A DNA stretch of 64,000 nucleotides, from the NCBI GenBank assembly GCA_910589415.1, contig OU342636.1:38641735-38705734 (forward strand). The letters run 5' to 3'. The translations under genes were made by a program, and so were the position numbers. The DNA is from Malachius bipustulatus (lineage: Eukaryota; Arthropoda; Insecta; Coleoptera; Melyridae). Below are positions 12,115 through 24,118 of the stretch, in pieces. Each line of letters begins with the position of its first letter. The first letter of the stretch is position 1. The notes below the pieces were generated by a model. The model was not told the origin of the DNA. It saw nothing but the letters and a program-made list of their open reading frames with translations, and ran no database searches.

Positions 12115-12620
12115 TTTTTTGCTTCATTCTTTTTGATCACCATGATGAACAGAATGATCTTTTTTGCAAGTTTTTTGCTAGCCCAGGTTAGTTCCTAAAT
12201 TTATCTTTTGCCAGCCCAGGTTAGCTCCTACATTTGTCTTTTTTCCAGCCCAGGTTAGCTCTGAAAATGATCTTTTTTTCGATTTTTTGCCAGCCCAGGC
12301 TAGGTCCGTATTTTATCTTTTTTTCGATTTTTTTGCCGGCTCAGGTTGGGTCCGAATTTAATATTTTTGTCGATTTTTTTGACAGCGCAGGTTAGGTCAA
12401 AAATTTATCTTTTTGCCAGCCCAGGTTAGCTCTAAAAATGATTTTTTTTCGATTTTTTTGCCAGCTCAGGTTAGGTCCGAATTTTATTTTTTTGTCGATT
12501 TTTTTTGACAGCCCAGGTTAGGTCAAAAATTTATCTTTTTGCCAGCTCAGGTTAGTTACCAAGATTAACTTTTTTGCGAGTTTTTTGCGAGCCCAGGTTA
12601 GGTCCGAAATTTATCTTTTT
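12115..12620. repeat. Minisatellite with CAGCCCAGGTTAGGTCC-type units
   Basis: About nine or more copies of a 40-65 bp unit with the core TTTTGCCAGCCCAGGTTAG and a T-rich spacer (ATCTTTTTTTCGATTTTTT). Copies differ by small indels and substitutions. Confidence 0.85.
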
Positions 12621-13734
12621 GATTTTGATTTATCATCACTTGATTTTGAAGATTTCATTTTAATTATTAAAAAAATAACTCACAAGAAAAGAATCTCGGT
12701 TTACGTTCCTGCGCAACGCAGGTATAATAATCGAGACTTGCTCTTGGTATATTTGTTTGGTATAAACTGGTTGCATGGTTGTTGGTTGCGTGACGTACTG
12801 TGTTCATTTATTTGAATTTTGAGACTTCCTCTTTTTCTGAACATAAAAATCAATAATGGTTATTACCAAAATCGCAATTTACTAAAGAAACAGTTCGGAA
12901 AAACAGTATGAAAGTGACGTTATCTTAAACATAAATAATAATCAAAAGTAGGTCACGCCGGCATGCATCTCGGGCGAAAAAGCGCTCGGTTTTATTAATT
13001 TAACCAGAAGCATCTCCATAAATCAACCAGCTGTTTCATGATGACGTCAAACGCGGAAACGGGGGTTTTGGTTAGTGATGGTACGCTTACAGAGAACGAT
13101 TCTAGCTTTGCCCAGCCTTCAAATTTTACTTGTCATATTTACTACAATAATAATATTCAAAGTGACAGCAATGACATATATAGGTAAGTTAATATGACTT
13201 TGACAGTTTAATTTTGAAAAAAAAGCAAATTTGAAACAAAAATATTTTTTGTCATTTATTTTCATAATTTTCAAAGTACATATAATAAAATATGAATAAT
13301 TATATCTTGTATCATCATATATGCCGTAGGTTATGGTTTTCATGGCACAAAATTTTCATTATGACGCCAACAAAATGGCCGCTCGCATGGGCTGCTATGG
13401 TGTCAAATCACACGAACGTCAAGACGTCAAGTCGTGTATGTTTGAGCGCGTTCGGATTGTGCGCTCAGAAACAAACAAAATATTTAATGAATTTTTATTA
13501 AAAAATTCCACATAGAAAAAAAAACAATGAACGCAGCTCGTATATTATGGCCACTAATACCTTCCTTTTGTATTTTTATATCTGATTGGATAAAAGTTCA
13601 GAAGAGTAGAGTCAAGTAAAGCTTTTCAATTATTGATTCAATCGATTTAATTGAATCGACTCTACTGATTCACAGCTGAATCGATTATTATAAAACCACC
13701 AATCACCATCACTAAACTAAAAGCCAACCTTCCT
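12621..13734. other. Intergenic AT-rich sequence, no gene seen
   Basis: Open stretches at 12585-12815 and 13292-13515 carry no recognisable motif. A short dyad, GATTCAAT...ATTGAATC, lies near 13635-13660, just upstream of the TC-rich tract. Confidence 0.4.
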
Positions 13735-13800
13735 CTTCTCGTCTCGTCTCTCTCTCTCTCTCTCTATTAAATATCACAGGTGAAAAACCGATCTATCCCG
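13735..13800 (+). promoter_or_regulatory. TC/GA-repeat tract upstream of possible leader exons
   Basis: A CTCTCTCTCTCTCTCTCT run (GAGA-type on the minus strand) stands directly ahead of a higher-GC stretch ending in a consensus splice donor. GAGA tracts are common in insect promoters; promoter function here is inference. Confidence 0.35.
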
Positions 13801-14241
13801 AGTCTACGGATCGTTGTATTCGTTGTATCGGTCGCCGTCCATCATCTACACGAGTACGATACGAATACGAGTGCGCTCGCTCGTGTGGGTGAAAAGAAAG
13901 AAAATCATCAATTGACGCATCCACCACACAGAAATCTTTGTCCTCTACTCCAGCCAGCTGCATTACCTTGCAGAATCGTGACAACGTCGTTCAAACTGCA
14001 GGGGGTGAGATTCAGGTTCGTGACTGAGATGTATTCGGGCACGTATCCCGAAAACACTCGTCGTGGTGTGGTGTTCACGTCGTTTTCGAATGGAAAATAA
14101 ACAATAACAATAATAATAGCAAGAGAGAAGACTCGGCAGTGTTGCTAAATCTATTAAGACGTACCAGCACCAGCACCAGCACGAGCTGCCGTCTGTGTTT
14201 ATTTACAAACAGAAAACAGAAGAACCAGATCTAGCTCCAAG
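13790..14241 (+). other. Possible non-coding leader exon A (5' edge unknown)
   Basis: GC content rises and the segment ends in CTCCAAG|GTAAGTAC, a near-perfect splice donor (exon end 14241). It contains a CACCAGCACCAGCACCAGCA tract. No conserved protein in any frame. The next strong plus-strand gene is Atg101, so this may be its distal 5' UTR, or a separate transcript. Confidence 0.35.
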
Positions 14242-14362
14242 GTAAGTACATACCTACAACTACAAATCATATGGTTTCATTGTTCGTTTCTTCCTGGTGT
14301 CCGTCCTGTTTATTTACCTTTCTGCGTCACTGATAATTCCATAATAATCGATGATTTTTCAG

Positions 14363-14509
14363 ATCGTGATCGTGTAGTAGAGTAGTGGTGCGCTTGGAAA
14401 CCTCAATTATTTATGTCATCAGCCGTCAGCCGTCCCTGGTGAAATAGAATAAAACGAATTATTTCCTGGTTTTTTTGGAAGGGAAATCGTCTTGAAACGT
14501 ACCTAGAAG
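14363..14509 (+). other. Possible non-coding leader exon B
   Basis: Bounded by a good acceptor (TGATTTTTCAG at 14352-14362) and a consensus donor (AGAAG|GTAAGTG). It has stops in the frames read and shows no protein similarity. It follows exon A by a 121-bp intron, which supports a real plus-strand transcript. Confidence 0.35.
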
Positions 14510-16098
14510 GTAAGTGAAAAAATAGTACCTAGTCCTAGTTCTAGTCATAGTCATAGTCATAGCAAGGCCTTCTAGATTTCGATTCTAGAGGTAGAGACAG
14601 ACACGACGGTGCCTGGCCTGCTGAGTTTTTATTTCTATTTATCATTTTCCTGGTCTCGGATTGAATAATAATAATCGTTTGGATCACGTTCAAGTTGTAT
14701 GAACGCACACACGTTTTTCTTGACGCTCTATTTTAATGCTGTTAATCGCTGATCTGTGACCTGACTATGAGCTGAAAGTCGCAGGTACTTTTATTTTTAT
14801 TTATTTACTTATCTATCATCATACATTACCTACTACTAGATTGATAGATAGACAAAAGACAAAGGATTCTTATTTAAGTATATTATTGAAATGAAAGATG
14901 ACCTAGGTAGGTAATTATTCTGCTCCAGAAACGATTATTATTAATGTTGGTAGTGGTAGTGGTGGCGGTGGTTATTTTAAAAATATCAGTGGAAGAGAAA
15001 TTTGAATAAAATTCGCTCGGGTCAGTATGTAGATTATTTAGGTCAGTGCGCGCGGACGCATAATAATAATACTTATGGGGTATCCTTGCTTTTATAATGT
15101 ACAAATACAACAAAACAAAGTCATTTCGTTTCATAAAAATACAAAACATTGCATTGCAAATGCAATGCAAGCAACAAGCAAGATGGCAGAAAATTTTAAT
15201 TGCCCTCATTAAAAATGGATTAGGTCTAGGTGGCTGGTGTCCCTGTCTTTTCACTCACATTATCATTGTCATTTTAACTGTTATCTGTCAACTGTCACTG
15301 ATAAGTGATAAACTAACTGCAGCTTCCCTGCTGCTTATCTATAAATTTTAACAGGTCTAATTTTATAATATTGTTCCTAACTGGGTTGTAAAAGTCTCAA
15401 ATCAAAACTAGGTATAGTTGTTACGGCCTTTGAAAACACATACCTATTACCTAAGGCCAGATTTTGTTGGCACAAGGTGACATCAACATTTTTTAGTCTT
15501 GTCATTGTCAAAGTGACCAAGTTTTATAAGCCCGCATGGCGCATGCCCGTTACCAATAATATAAAATCTTATTTATTATTATTTTTTTTTGTTCTGGAAA
15601 TCCAAAAAAATAAGATCCAAAACCTAAAATGTTCCATTGTATTAAAATCTCTATTTTTAGTTGCTTTATCTAGTCACTTGCAGATAAAAGAATTGCATAT
15701 CAGGTTGAAAAATATAGCCATGACCTAATAATAAATAACTACTCCTACTTCAGGAAATTACCTCACCGATTGCGGTTTCAAATTAATTCATTAATAAATG
15801 TAGAATACATCAATTATTATCACATTTTAAAATACGGGCGATCTTTGTGCATGCAGTAGTTAGGAGAGGGAATTGAAGTAGATTTTACTGGGGTCAAAGT
15901 AGAACAGCCGGGTCAAATAATGCGAGAATATCTATCGCAATTAATCGCAATCTAGTTTGGTTTAATTTGCCCTTGTCGCTCTTTAAAAGGATGATCGACG
16001 CGCATGTTCGTTACAATGAATACAATATTCAATGTAAATAAAATAAACTATCAATGTTGAATCACCAACACCATCAACCTTGAATAAAATGAATCAAG
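14510..16098. other. No gene or clear repeat seen
   Basis: AT-rich sequence with short microsatellite-like runs (CTAGTCATAGTCATAGTCAT near 14538). Open stretches near 14883-15254 and 15477-15728 lack features of real proteins. Confidence 0.4.
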
Positions 16099-16354
16099 AA
16101 TTGAAGACTTGAAATAAAAACTGGGCTAAGTGCCAAAAATTCGAAAATTGTGTTAAAACTTAAAAACAGTGCTAAACACCATCGCCAACAACCTATAAAG
16201 CGTGCTATGTGCCAGAATTATCAGAAATGATTTATTCATTGACTTATTTTTTCATATCTGTGTAACAATAATATAATGTCATAAGTAAAAAAATCGATTA
16301 TCTAAGAAATTAAATTTTGGCACTTAGCCCGGTTTTTATTTCAAGTCTTCAATT
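16099..16354. mobile_element. Short MITE-like element with ~40-bp terminal inverted repeats
   Basis: The left end AATTGAAGACTTGAAATAAA continues through GGGCTAAGTGCCAAAA; the reverse complement of the same ~40 bp closes the element at 16313-16354 with about one mismatch. The interior is AT-rich and non-coding. I could not define a target-site duplication. Confidence 0.7.
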
Positions 16355-16439
16355 TACCTCCCTAGGACAATAAATAATAATACTGATCTGATTCAAGCCT
16401 AATAGGCAAGAATTAGGAATAAAGTGGGGATTCCCGTAA

Positions 16440-19400
16440 CGAAGTTTTGCTATAGTTTTGATTTTCTCACCCTCTTTTCTATTTTGGATCGCTGAACACG
16501 AATTTTAAGTTTGCTGGGGAAAATTTGGCCCGGAACGTTGTTTTTTTTGCACTTTTTGTCAAAATTTTGGCATTCTGGTTCTTTTTTCAGTTTTGGTCTA
16601 AATATCAGAAAGGAAGCGTTTTCTCGATTAGTTCATTCTCTACAAACTTAAAGTAGACAAAATTTCCTACATTTCACATAGAAAACGTTTTTCGGGAAGA
16701 CTAACCGTTTCGCCGGTATAGCGCGCCAAATAAAAAACAACATGACGCATTGCTAGTTTTGGAAAGTTTTGGTATTGTTTTAATTCTTTCGCCCTCTATG
16801 TTTTTTTGGGTGTTTTTGATGTGTTCGTGTTTGATGAACACGAATTTGTTGTACTGGCAAAAATTTGGCCCGGAACTTTGTTTTTTTTCGCCTTGTCAAA
16901 ATTTTGGCATTTTGGCACTTTTATCAGTTTTTGGCCTATAACTCAGAAAAGATGCGTTTTCTCGACAAGTGCATTCTCTACAAACTTAAAGTAGACAAAA
17001 TTTCCTACATTTCTCATAGAAAACGTTTTTCAGGAAGACTAACCGTTTTGCCGGTATAGCCCGCCAAAAAAACATATTTGCTAGTTTTGGAAAGTTTTGC
17101 TATAAGTTGAATGTTCTCACCCTCTATGTTTTTTAGTGTTTTTTTGAATTCGTGATTTTTTGAACACGAATTTGAAGTTTACTGGCAAAAAGTTGCCCCG
17201 AAACTTTGGTTTTTTTTTTGGCACTTTTTGTAAAAATTTTGACATTTTGGCACTTTTTTCAGTTTTTGGTCTTTATCTCGGAAAGGAAGCGTTTTTTCGA
17301 TAAGTCCTTGCAATACAAAATTGAAGTAGACAAAATTTACGACATTTTTTGTAACCAACGCTTTTCTTCGAAAACTAACCGTTCCGTCGGTAGAGCGAGC
17401 CAAAAAAACATTTTTTTGCACTGTTTGCCCAATTTTTTTTTACTTTTAGCAGTTTTTGGCCTATATCTCAGAAAGGAAGCGTTTTTTCGACAAGTTCTTA
17501 CTAAACAAAATTAAAGTAGACCAAATTTTCTACATTTTTCATAACCAACGCTTTTCTTGGGTAACCAACGGTTTCGCCGGTATAGCGCGCAAAAAAAAAA
17601 AACATATTCCCATTGCTAGTTTTGCTATAATTTTGATTTTCTCACGCTCTATGTTTTTGGGTGTTTTTTGAACACGACTTTGAAGTTTACTGCCAAAAAT
17701 TTGGCCCGGAGCTTTGTTTTTTTTTGTCACCTTTTTTAAAAATTTTGACATTTTGGAACTTTTTTGAGTTTTTGGCCTATATCTCAGAAAGAACGCGGTA
17801 TTTAGAAAAGTTCATTTCATACAAAATTAAAGTAGACAAAATTTACTACATTTTTCATAGAAAACGTTTTTCGGGAAGAGTAACCGTTTCTCCGGTATAG
17901 CGCGCCAAAAAAAACCATTGACCTATTTCTAGTTTTGGAAAGTTTTGCTATTGTTCTAATTTTCTCGCCCTCGTTTTTCTTTTGGTGTTTTTTGTGTAAA
18001 TAAATATCGTATGGCTGTGGTAAAGCCCAAGTGTCAGAAGTTTTCAAGTAGCCTCAAGGGCCTCTGACGTAACTTAACGACTGCTGTGAAGCAGCCGGGA
18101 CCCCCTTTTGTAACGTACCTCCCGGAGTACGATCGGTCACGGAACTTTTTTATTTACCACTATAATTGGTCACCCATCTAAGTACTGACCAAGAAAAGTC
18201 ATGCTGCACTTTAGAGATCGTTTGACCGAAACTTTAGCAGCTTGGCTATTGTGACCGATTTGTGTTTTTTGAACACGAATTTGTAGTTTACTGGCAAAAT
18301 TTTGACCCGGAACTTTGTTTTTTGTCACCTTTTGGCAAAATTTTGGCATTTTGGCACTTTTTTCAGCTTTTGGTCTATATCTCAGAAAGGAAGCGTTTTC
18401 TCGATTAGTTCATTCTGTACAAAATTAAAGTAGACAAGATTTCCTACATTTTTCATAGAAAACGTTTTTCGGGAAGAGTAACCGTTTCGCCGATATAGCG
18501 CGCCAAAAAAAACCATTGACCTATTTCTAGTTTTGGAAAGTTTTGCTATTGTTCTAATTTTCTCGCCCTCTATGTTTTTCTTTTGGTGTTTTTTTTGTAT
18601 TTGTGTTTTTTGAACACGAATTTGTAGCTTACTGGCAAAATTTTGACCCGGAACTTTGTTTTTTGTCAGTTTTTGGCAAAATTTGGGCATTTTGGCACTT
18701 TTTTCAGTTTTTGGTCTATATCTCAGAAAGGAAGCATTTTCTCGATTAGTTCATTCTGTACAAAATTAAAGTAGACAAGATTTCCTGCATTTCTCATAGA
18801 AAACGTTTTTCGGGGAGAGTAACCGTTTCGCCGGTATAGCGCGCCAAAAAAAAAAAACATTTTTCTAGTTTTGAAAAGTTGCTATTGTTTTGATTTTCTC
18901 ACGCTGAATGTTTTTTTTTGGGGGGTGTTTTTGGTGTATTCGTGTTTTTTGAACAGGAATTTGAAGTTTACTGGCAAAAATTTGGCCCGGAATTTTTTTT
19001 TTTGTGTACTTCTTGTCCCAATTTTGAAATTTTGGCTCTTTTTTCAGTTTTTGGCCTATAAGTAACTCAAAAAGGAAGCGTTTCTTCGGGAAGCCCATGT
19101 AATGCATATTTAAAGTAGACAAAATTTCCTACATTTCTCATATAAAACTGTTTTTTGGAAGACTAACCGTTTCGCCGGTACTTAGGCGCGCCAAAAAACA
19201 TCTCCATTGCTATTATAGTTTTGGAATGTTTTGCTATTGTTTTAATTTTTCACCGTCTATGTTTTTTTTTTGTGATATTGGTGTATTCGTGTTTTTTGAA
19301 CACGGATTTGTAGTTTACTGACAAAAATTTGGTCCGGAACTTTGTTTTTTTGTCACCTTCTGTCAAAATTTTGGAATTTTTGCTTTGCACTTTTTTCAGT

Positions 19401-20310
19401 TTTTGTCCTATATCTCAGAAAGAATGCGTTTTTTAGAGAAGTCTATTCTATACAAAATAAAAGTAGAAAAAACAGAAAGGCTAACGGTTTCGCCGGTACA
19501 GCGCGCCAAAAAACATATTCCCATTGCTAATTTTTCTATAATTTTGATTTTCTCACGCTCTATGTTTTTTGGGTGTTTTTTTGAGTATTCGTGTTTTTTG
19601 AACACGATTTTGAAGTTTACTGGCAAAAATTTGGCCCGGAACTTTGTTTTTTTTTTTCATTTTTGATTAGCCACATACGGGAAATGTTCTTTGGCGCGCT
19701 CTACCGGCGGAACGGTTAGTCTTACAAAAAAAAAACATTTTTTATGAGAAATGTAAGAAATTTATCTATTTACTTTAATTTTGTATAGAATGGATTTCGA
19801 AAAAACCGAGAAAAAACGCTTCTTTCCTGAGATTTAGGCCCAAACATGGAAAAAGTGCCAATATTTTTGCCAAAAAAGCCAATAAAAAACAAAGTTCGGG
19901 CCAAATTTTTGCCAGCAAACTTCAAATTTGTGTTCACCAACCAAAAAAGCGGCATAGACGGTGAGAAAATAAGAACTATAGCAAAACTTTCCAAAATTTC
20001 CCGCAATGGGAATTTTTTTTTGGCGTGCACTCTACCGGCGGAACCGTCAGTCTTCCAAAAAACCGGCTCGTATGAGAAATGTTGGAAATTTTGTCTACTT
20101 TAATTTTGAATATAAAATAGAATGGATTTATAAAAAAAACTCCTTGTTTGTGAGACTTAGGCCCAAACATGGAAAAAGTGCCAAAATTTTACCAAAAAGA
20201 TCCAAAAATACAAAGTTCCGGGCAAAATCCACTGTTCAGCGACCAAAAAAACATGGAGAGTGAGAAGATCTAAATCTAAAACTATAGCAAAACCTTTCTC
20301 TGAGAATTTC
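16440..20310. repeat. ~340-bp satellite: about nine direct copies, then two inverted copies
   Basis: The marker ACTGGCAAAAATTTGGCCCG recurs near 16510, 16850, 17175, 17685, 18283, 18627, 18965, 19312 and 19616, so most spacings are 304-347 bp; longer gaps hold a partial copy and a SINE insertion. From about 19680 the sequence switches to the reverse complement (GGCGCGCTCTACCGGCGGAA) for two more copies. Each unit carries a short dyad of the form TTCGTGTTTTTTGAACACGAA. Open frames in this array are repeat artefacts. Confidence 0.92.
17997..18258 (-). mobile_element. 5S-rRNA-derived SINE inserted in a satellite unit
   Basis: This 262-bp block interrupts one satellite monomer and is flanked by the direct repeat TTTGTG (17991-17996 and 18259-18264). 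Read on the minus strand, its 5' part resembles 5S rRNA, including AGTACTTAGATGGGTGACC, the box C region, and GATCTCTAAAGTGCAGCATG, the region before it. The middle has GGTCCCGGCTGCTTCACAGC and the 3' end is (ATTTA)-like. 5S-headed SINEs are an established class (SINE3); transcription by Pol III is inferred. Confidence 0.72.
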
Positions 20311-21545
20311 AATATGCCTACTATAAAGGAATTAACGCTGCTACGCTTATGTCTATGGAATAGAAGATTGAAGTTTTTGTTTTTTTACGGCTGGGATGAT
20401 TTTTTGCGAATTTTTCAAACTGCTGATGATGCTCCACACGACCATTGCAATGGAAGTTTTTTCTCACGCGGCTTCCCAAAAACAATGCTGCCTCGGGTTA
20501 CTTGTATAAAAATTAAAAATTTAATTGGATTCGGAATTCTGGGAACAGGAAAATACCTTTTTTCTTTTTTTTTCTAGCGCCCTTTGGGGTTTTTCACTAG
20601 TGTTCCTTGGCCTGATGCATTTGGGCCATTGCTCCTCGGTAAATCCATATCTCAGTTTTTTTGTTCCAAGCAAATAAATCTAGTCGGTGTTTTTTGCCTA
20701 ACAGCATTAGATCAAAATTGAGGGAAGCGACAGGGCTTAAAAAAAATGACACCATACCAAAAACCAGTTTGAATTTGAATCTACAAAAATATAGAATCAC
20801 AGAACATGAACTCGGCAATAAAAAAAATAAATAACGACAATAAAATAATGTTAAAAAAATAAAAATAAAAACACTCCTCCCCTGGTAGGTGTGTTCTTAG
20901 TTGGTCATTTTTATGGTCTATGTTTGGTATATTTTAACGAAAGTGGGAAAAAATATTTCTGCTGGAAAGTGTCACAACTCTGGTTGTTAAATTTTTTGCA
21001 CTTGAAGTAAATTATTGCAAAACAAAATTTCACCTGCCACTTGTTTTTGTTTTTCTTGTTTTCTGCGAGTAGGTAGATAATGTACAGGACAGGTAAAGGT
21101 AAAGGCGTGTTCATTAGCGAGGAGGGCAGATGGTTTTTCAAGTATTATTAGTTACGAACTATATTTAGAATTTGATGCGATTGTTTACTTTTGAACTTGC
21201 AGATAAGCGTTTTAATAATCTTTTAAACTTGGATAATTATTATTGGAAGCGATTTTTCTAGGTTTTTATCTTGAACTTGATTAACAATAACGATTATGGT
21301 GCATTAGCTTTCTCAAACCAAAAAAAAAACTTGGTGATAACCTCTGCGGGTACCAATTCCAAGCATGTTCATTTCAGTTATAATAATTCGGGGTCAGATG
21401 TTGTCTATTATTGTCATTATCGTTACTTGTTAAAGATTGCTGAGTTCTCTTAACATTTTTTTGCGGATTCGCCAAAAATTTTTAGACTTCCATGTGGAAA
21501 GGAAAGTAAAAAAAAAGAGAATAAAAAAAAGCGATTGGTGAAAAC
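20311..21545. other. No gene seen
   Basis: AT-rich sequence between two tandem arrays. The open stretch 20260-20577 begins inside satellite and has no recognisable domain. Confidence 0.4.
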
Positions 21546-21549
21546 TTTA

Positions 21550-23040
21550 AAAATGAAGAAGTGGTGGCCACGTTTCAGTCACAGTAAAGTTTCCTATTCG
21601 TTCTTCTATTTCCTGTTCAGTAGAAGCTCAAAGAAGAAGAAAAATAAACGGAAAGAGGAAGGAATTTGAAAAAGAAAAAAAAACGAAAAGATTAAATAAC
21701 GAAAAGAAGAAACGGAAAAGCCGCGACTCGCTGAAATGAAGAACGTGCGGTGCTGCCACGTTGCTGTTACAGTGAAATTTCCTTTTCGTTCTTCCATTTC
21801 CTGTTCAGTAGAAGCTCAAAGAAGAAGAGAGAGAAAGGAAAGAGGAAGAAATTTTAAGAAACACGAAAATATTAAAGAACGAAAAGAAGAAACCGAAAAA
21901 CCACGACTCGTTCAAATGAAGAACGTGCAGGGCTGCCACGTTGCTGTTACAGTGAAATTTCCTTTTCGTTCTTCCATTTCCCGTTCAGTAGAAGCTCAAT
22001 GAAGAAGAGAGAGAAAGGAAAGAGGAAGAAATTTGAAGAAAATCACGAAAACCCCAAAGAACGAAAAGAAGAAACCGAAAAGCCAAGACGCGCTGAGATG
22101 AAGAACGTGCAGTGCTGCCACGTTTCAGTCACAGTTAAGTTTCCGTTTCGTTCTTCCATTTTCTGTTCAGTAGAAGCTCAAAGAAGAAGAGAGAGAAAGG
22201 AAAGAGGAAAAAATTTGAAGAAAATGACGAAAAAATTAAAGAACGAAAAGAAGAAACCGAAAAGCCACGACTCGCTGAGATGAAGAGCGTGCAGTGCTGC
22301 CACGTTTCTATTAAAGTTTCCTTTTCGTTCTTCCATTTTCTTTTGCAGCAGAGGCTCAATATTAAATTAAAAAGAGGGTGCCTAATTATCACAAATATTT
22401 GGAAAACAAAAAGAAGAAAAAACGGAAAGAGGGAGAAATTTGAAGAAGAAAAGAACGAAAAGAAGAAACGGAAAAGCCGCGACTCGCTGAAACGAAGAAG
22501 TGCTGCCACGTTTCTATTGCAGTAAAGTTTCTTTTTCCATTTTCCTGTTCAGTAGAAGCTCAAAATAAAAACGATGGACTCTGATGTGTTTGTAATAAAT
22601 ATTGGTAAAAACAAAAAGAAGAAAAAACGGGGAAAGAGGAAGAAATGTGAAGGAAAAAACGAAAAGAAGAAACGGAAAAGCCGCGGCTCATTGAAATGAA
22701 GAACGTGCATTGCTGCCACGTTTCTATTACAGTAAAGTTTCCTTTTCGTTCTTTTCATTTTCTGTTCAGTAGACGCTCAAAGAAGAAGGAAGAGAAGCGG
22801 AAAGAGGAAGGAATTTGAAGATATAACCAAAACAAAATTGAAGCGACTCGCTGAGGTGAAGCCACAATTAATTTTTCTTTTGTTTGTCCATTTCATGTTG
22901 CAGAAGAATTGCAACATGTAAATATAAAGAAGAAGAAACGAAAGAAAAATGGGAAGAAGAAGAAACGAAAAAGCAACCGACCGAGACGAAGAACGCGCAG
23001 TGTTGCCAGGTTTACATGGCGCTAAAATTTCCCCTTCATT
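21550..23040. repeat. ~180-bp purine-rich tandem array, about eight units
   Basis: The marker ATGAAGAACGTGCAGTGCTG or a variant starts units near 21552, 21736, 21916, 22098, 22280, 22491, 22696 and 22983 (spacing about 180-212 bp). Each unit runs through GTTCAGTAGAAGCTCAAAGA into long GAAGAAGAGAAAG tracts. Short basic frames on the plus strand are produced by the repeat itself. Confidence 0.9.
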
Positions 23041-23990
23041 GAAACTAGGTCATTGTCAAACTAGAAAATAGGTCAATCGAAAAATGTTGTCGACCACATG
23101 TTGAACACTATTTGTTCATCTCTTGCTGTTTTGATTAGTTCCCCAAAACCGTGGCTGGCCGAAGCGTGGTTAATTTGATTTGGGTATTATTTGTATGTGT
23201 GTGCACATCGTTCCTCAACGTATTCTCTTTCTCTTGAAGGTCCGTCCAAAAAATTGACTTTCAGTGCTCATGGTGAATCAAATCAATAAAAAATGTTTTA
23301 TGTAGATAAACCTTCTGGCATGACCATATCATTGAGCAAGACTTCAGAATTTTAATTTAATTTGGAAACAATAGCCATGGGAAACGTTTTTTCGATTAAT
23401 TATCGTTTCTGTTATATCTTCCTAGCTAATTATCTACACTTAGGTACTACTTGCTGTTCAAATAATTTCGTTTCATGATAAAAAAAAATTATCAGACTAC
23501 CACCCTCGTGGTAGTTTCATGCTTATTACTTTCGACTTGACGTTATCACCCTCATTTTAACATAAAAATATTATTCATTATCTATGTAGATAGATCTATG
23601 TACTTCTATATTGTATTTTGATGTATTACCTCTACTACATTCTACATATTATTATTTCAACGTTAACGATAAGGAGGATGTAAGTAATGATTACATTTTA
23701 CATCTGTTACAATAGTGATAAAAGGAGTGATAGTCGTTCCCGCTCGAACCTAATAATATAGTTATCTCTAAAACCTTATTCCACTAGTTAATTGAGTATT
23801 GATAAGATTATTGCACGTGGTACGACGTGGTGTGTATTGATTTGAAATGTCGTGGGAAAGTTGCTTCTTTTTTTTATTGGAATGGTTTTTTTCACAGAGA
23901 TAATAATTATGACAAATGCATACCCATGAAGTAGTTTTTTCGTATCGAAAGTTATTTTCTATGAAATAAAAAAGGGTCGTAGAAAAAATA
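23041..23990. other. No gene seen
   Basis: AT-rich sequence without clear repeats or coding potential. Confidence 0.4.
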
Positions 23991-23999
23991 GTGTATGGA

Positions 24000-24110
24000 A
24001 CTCGCAGATAATGGCTATTAATACGCTCTTATGATGGTTAAGACACTCGCCTACGGCTCGTATCTTAACCATCATACTCGCGTATTAATAGCCTTCATTA
24101 TAAGCTCGTT
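24000..24110. repeat. Hairpin-forming inverted repeat
   Basis: GGCTATTAATACGC and TATGATGGTTAAGA on the left are mirrored by TCTTAACCATCATA and GCGTATTAATAGCC on the right around a short CGCCTACGGC centre. It directly precedes the large foldback element that starts at 24119. Confidence 0.8.
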
Positions 24111-24118
24111 GCATAATA

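Noticed and set aside
12115..12620. TTAGG telomere-like repeat
   Set aside because: GGTTAG occurs once per longer minisatellite unit and is not in uninterrupted TTAGG tandem.
13780..14100. 106-codon plus-strand frame starting near 13780
   Set aside because: The first codon is GTG, it ends before the splice donor at 14241 and the peptide has no recognisable feature; treated as part of a non-coding leader.
18001..18260. A functional 5S rRNA gene
   Set aside because: Only part of 5S is recognisable, with many changes, no terminator run and a target duplication around a longer unit, so it is a SINE.
16750..19666. Open frames of 60-100 codons rich in Phe, Lys and Leu
   Set aside because: They follow the 340-bp satellite period on both strands and have no conserved starts or domains.
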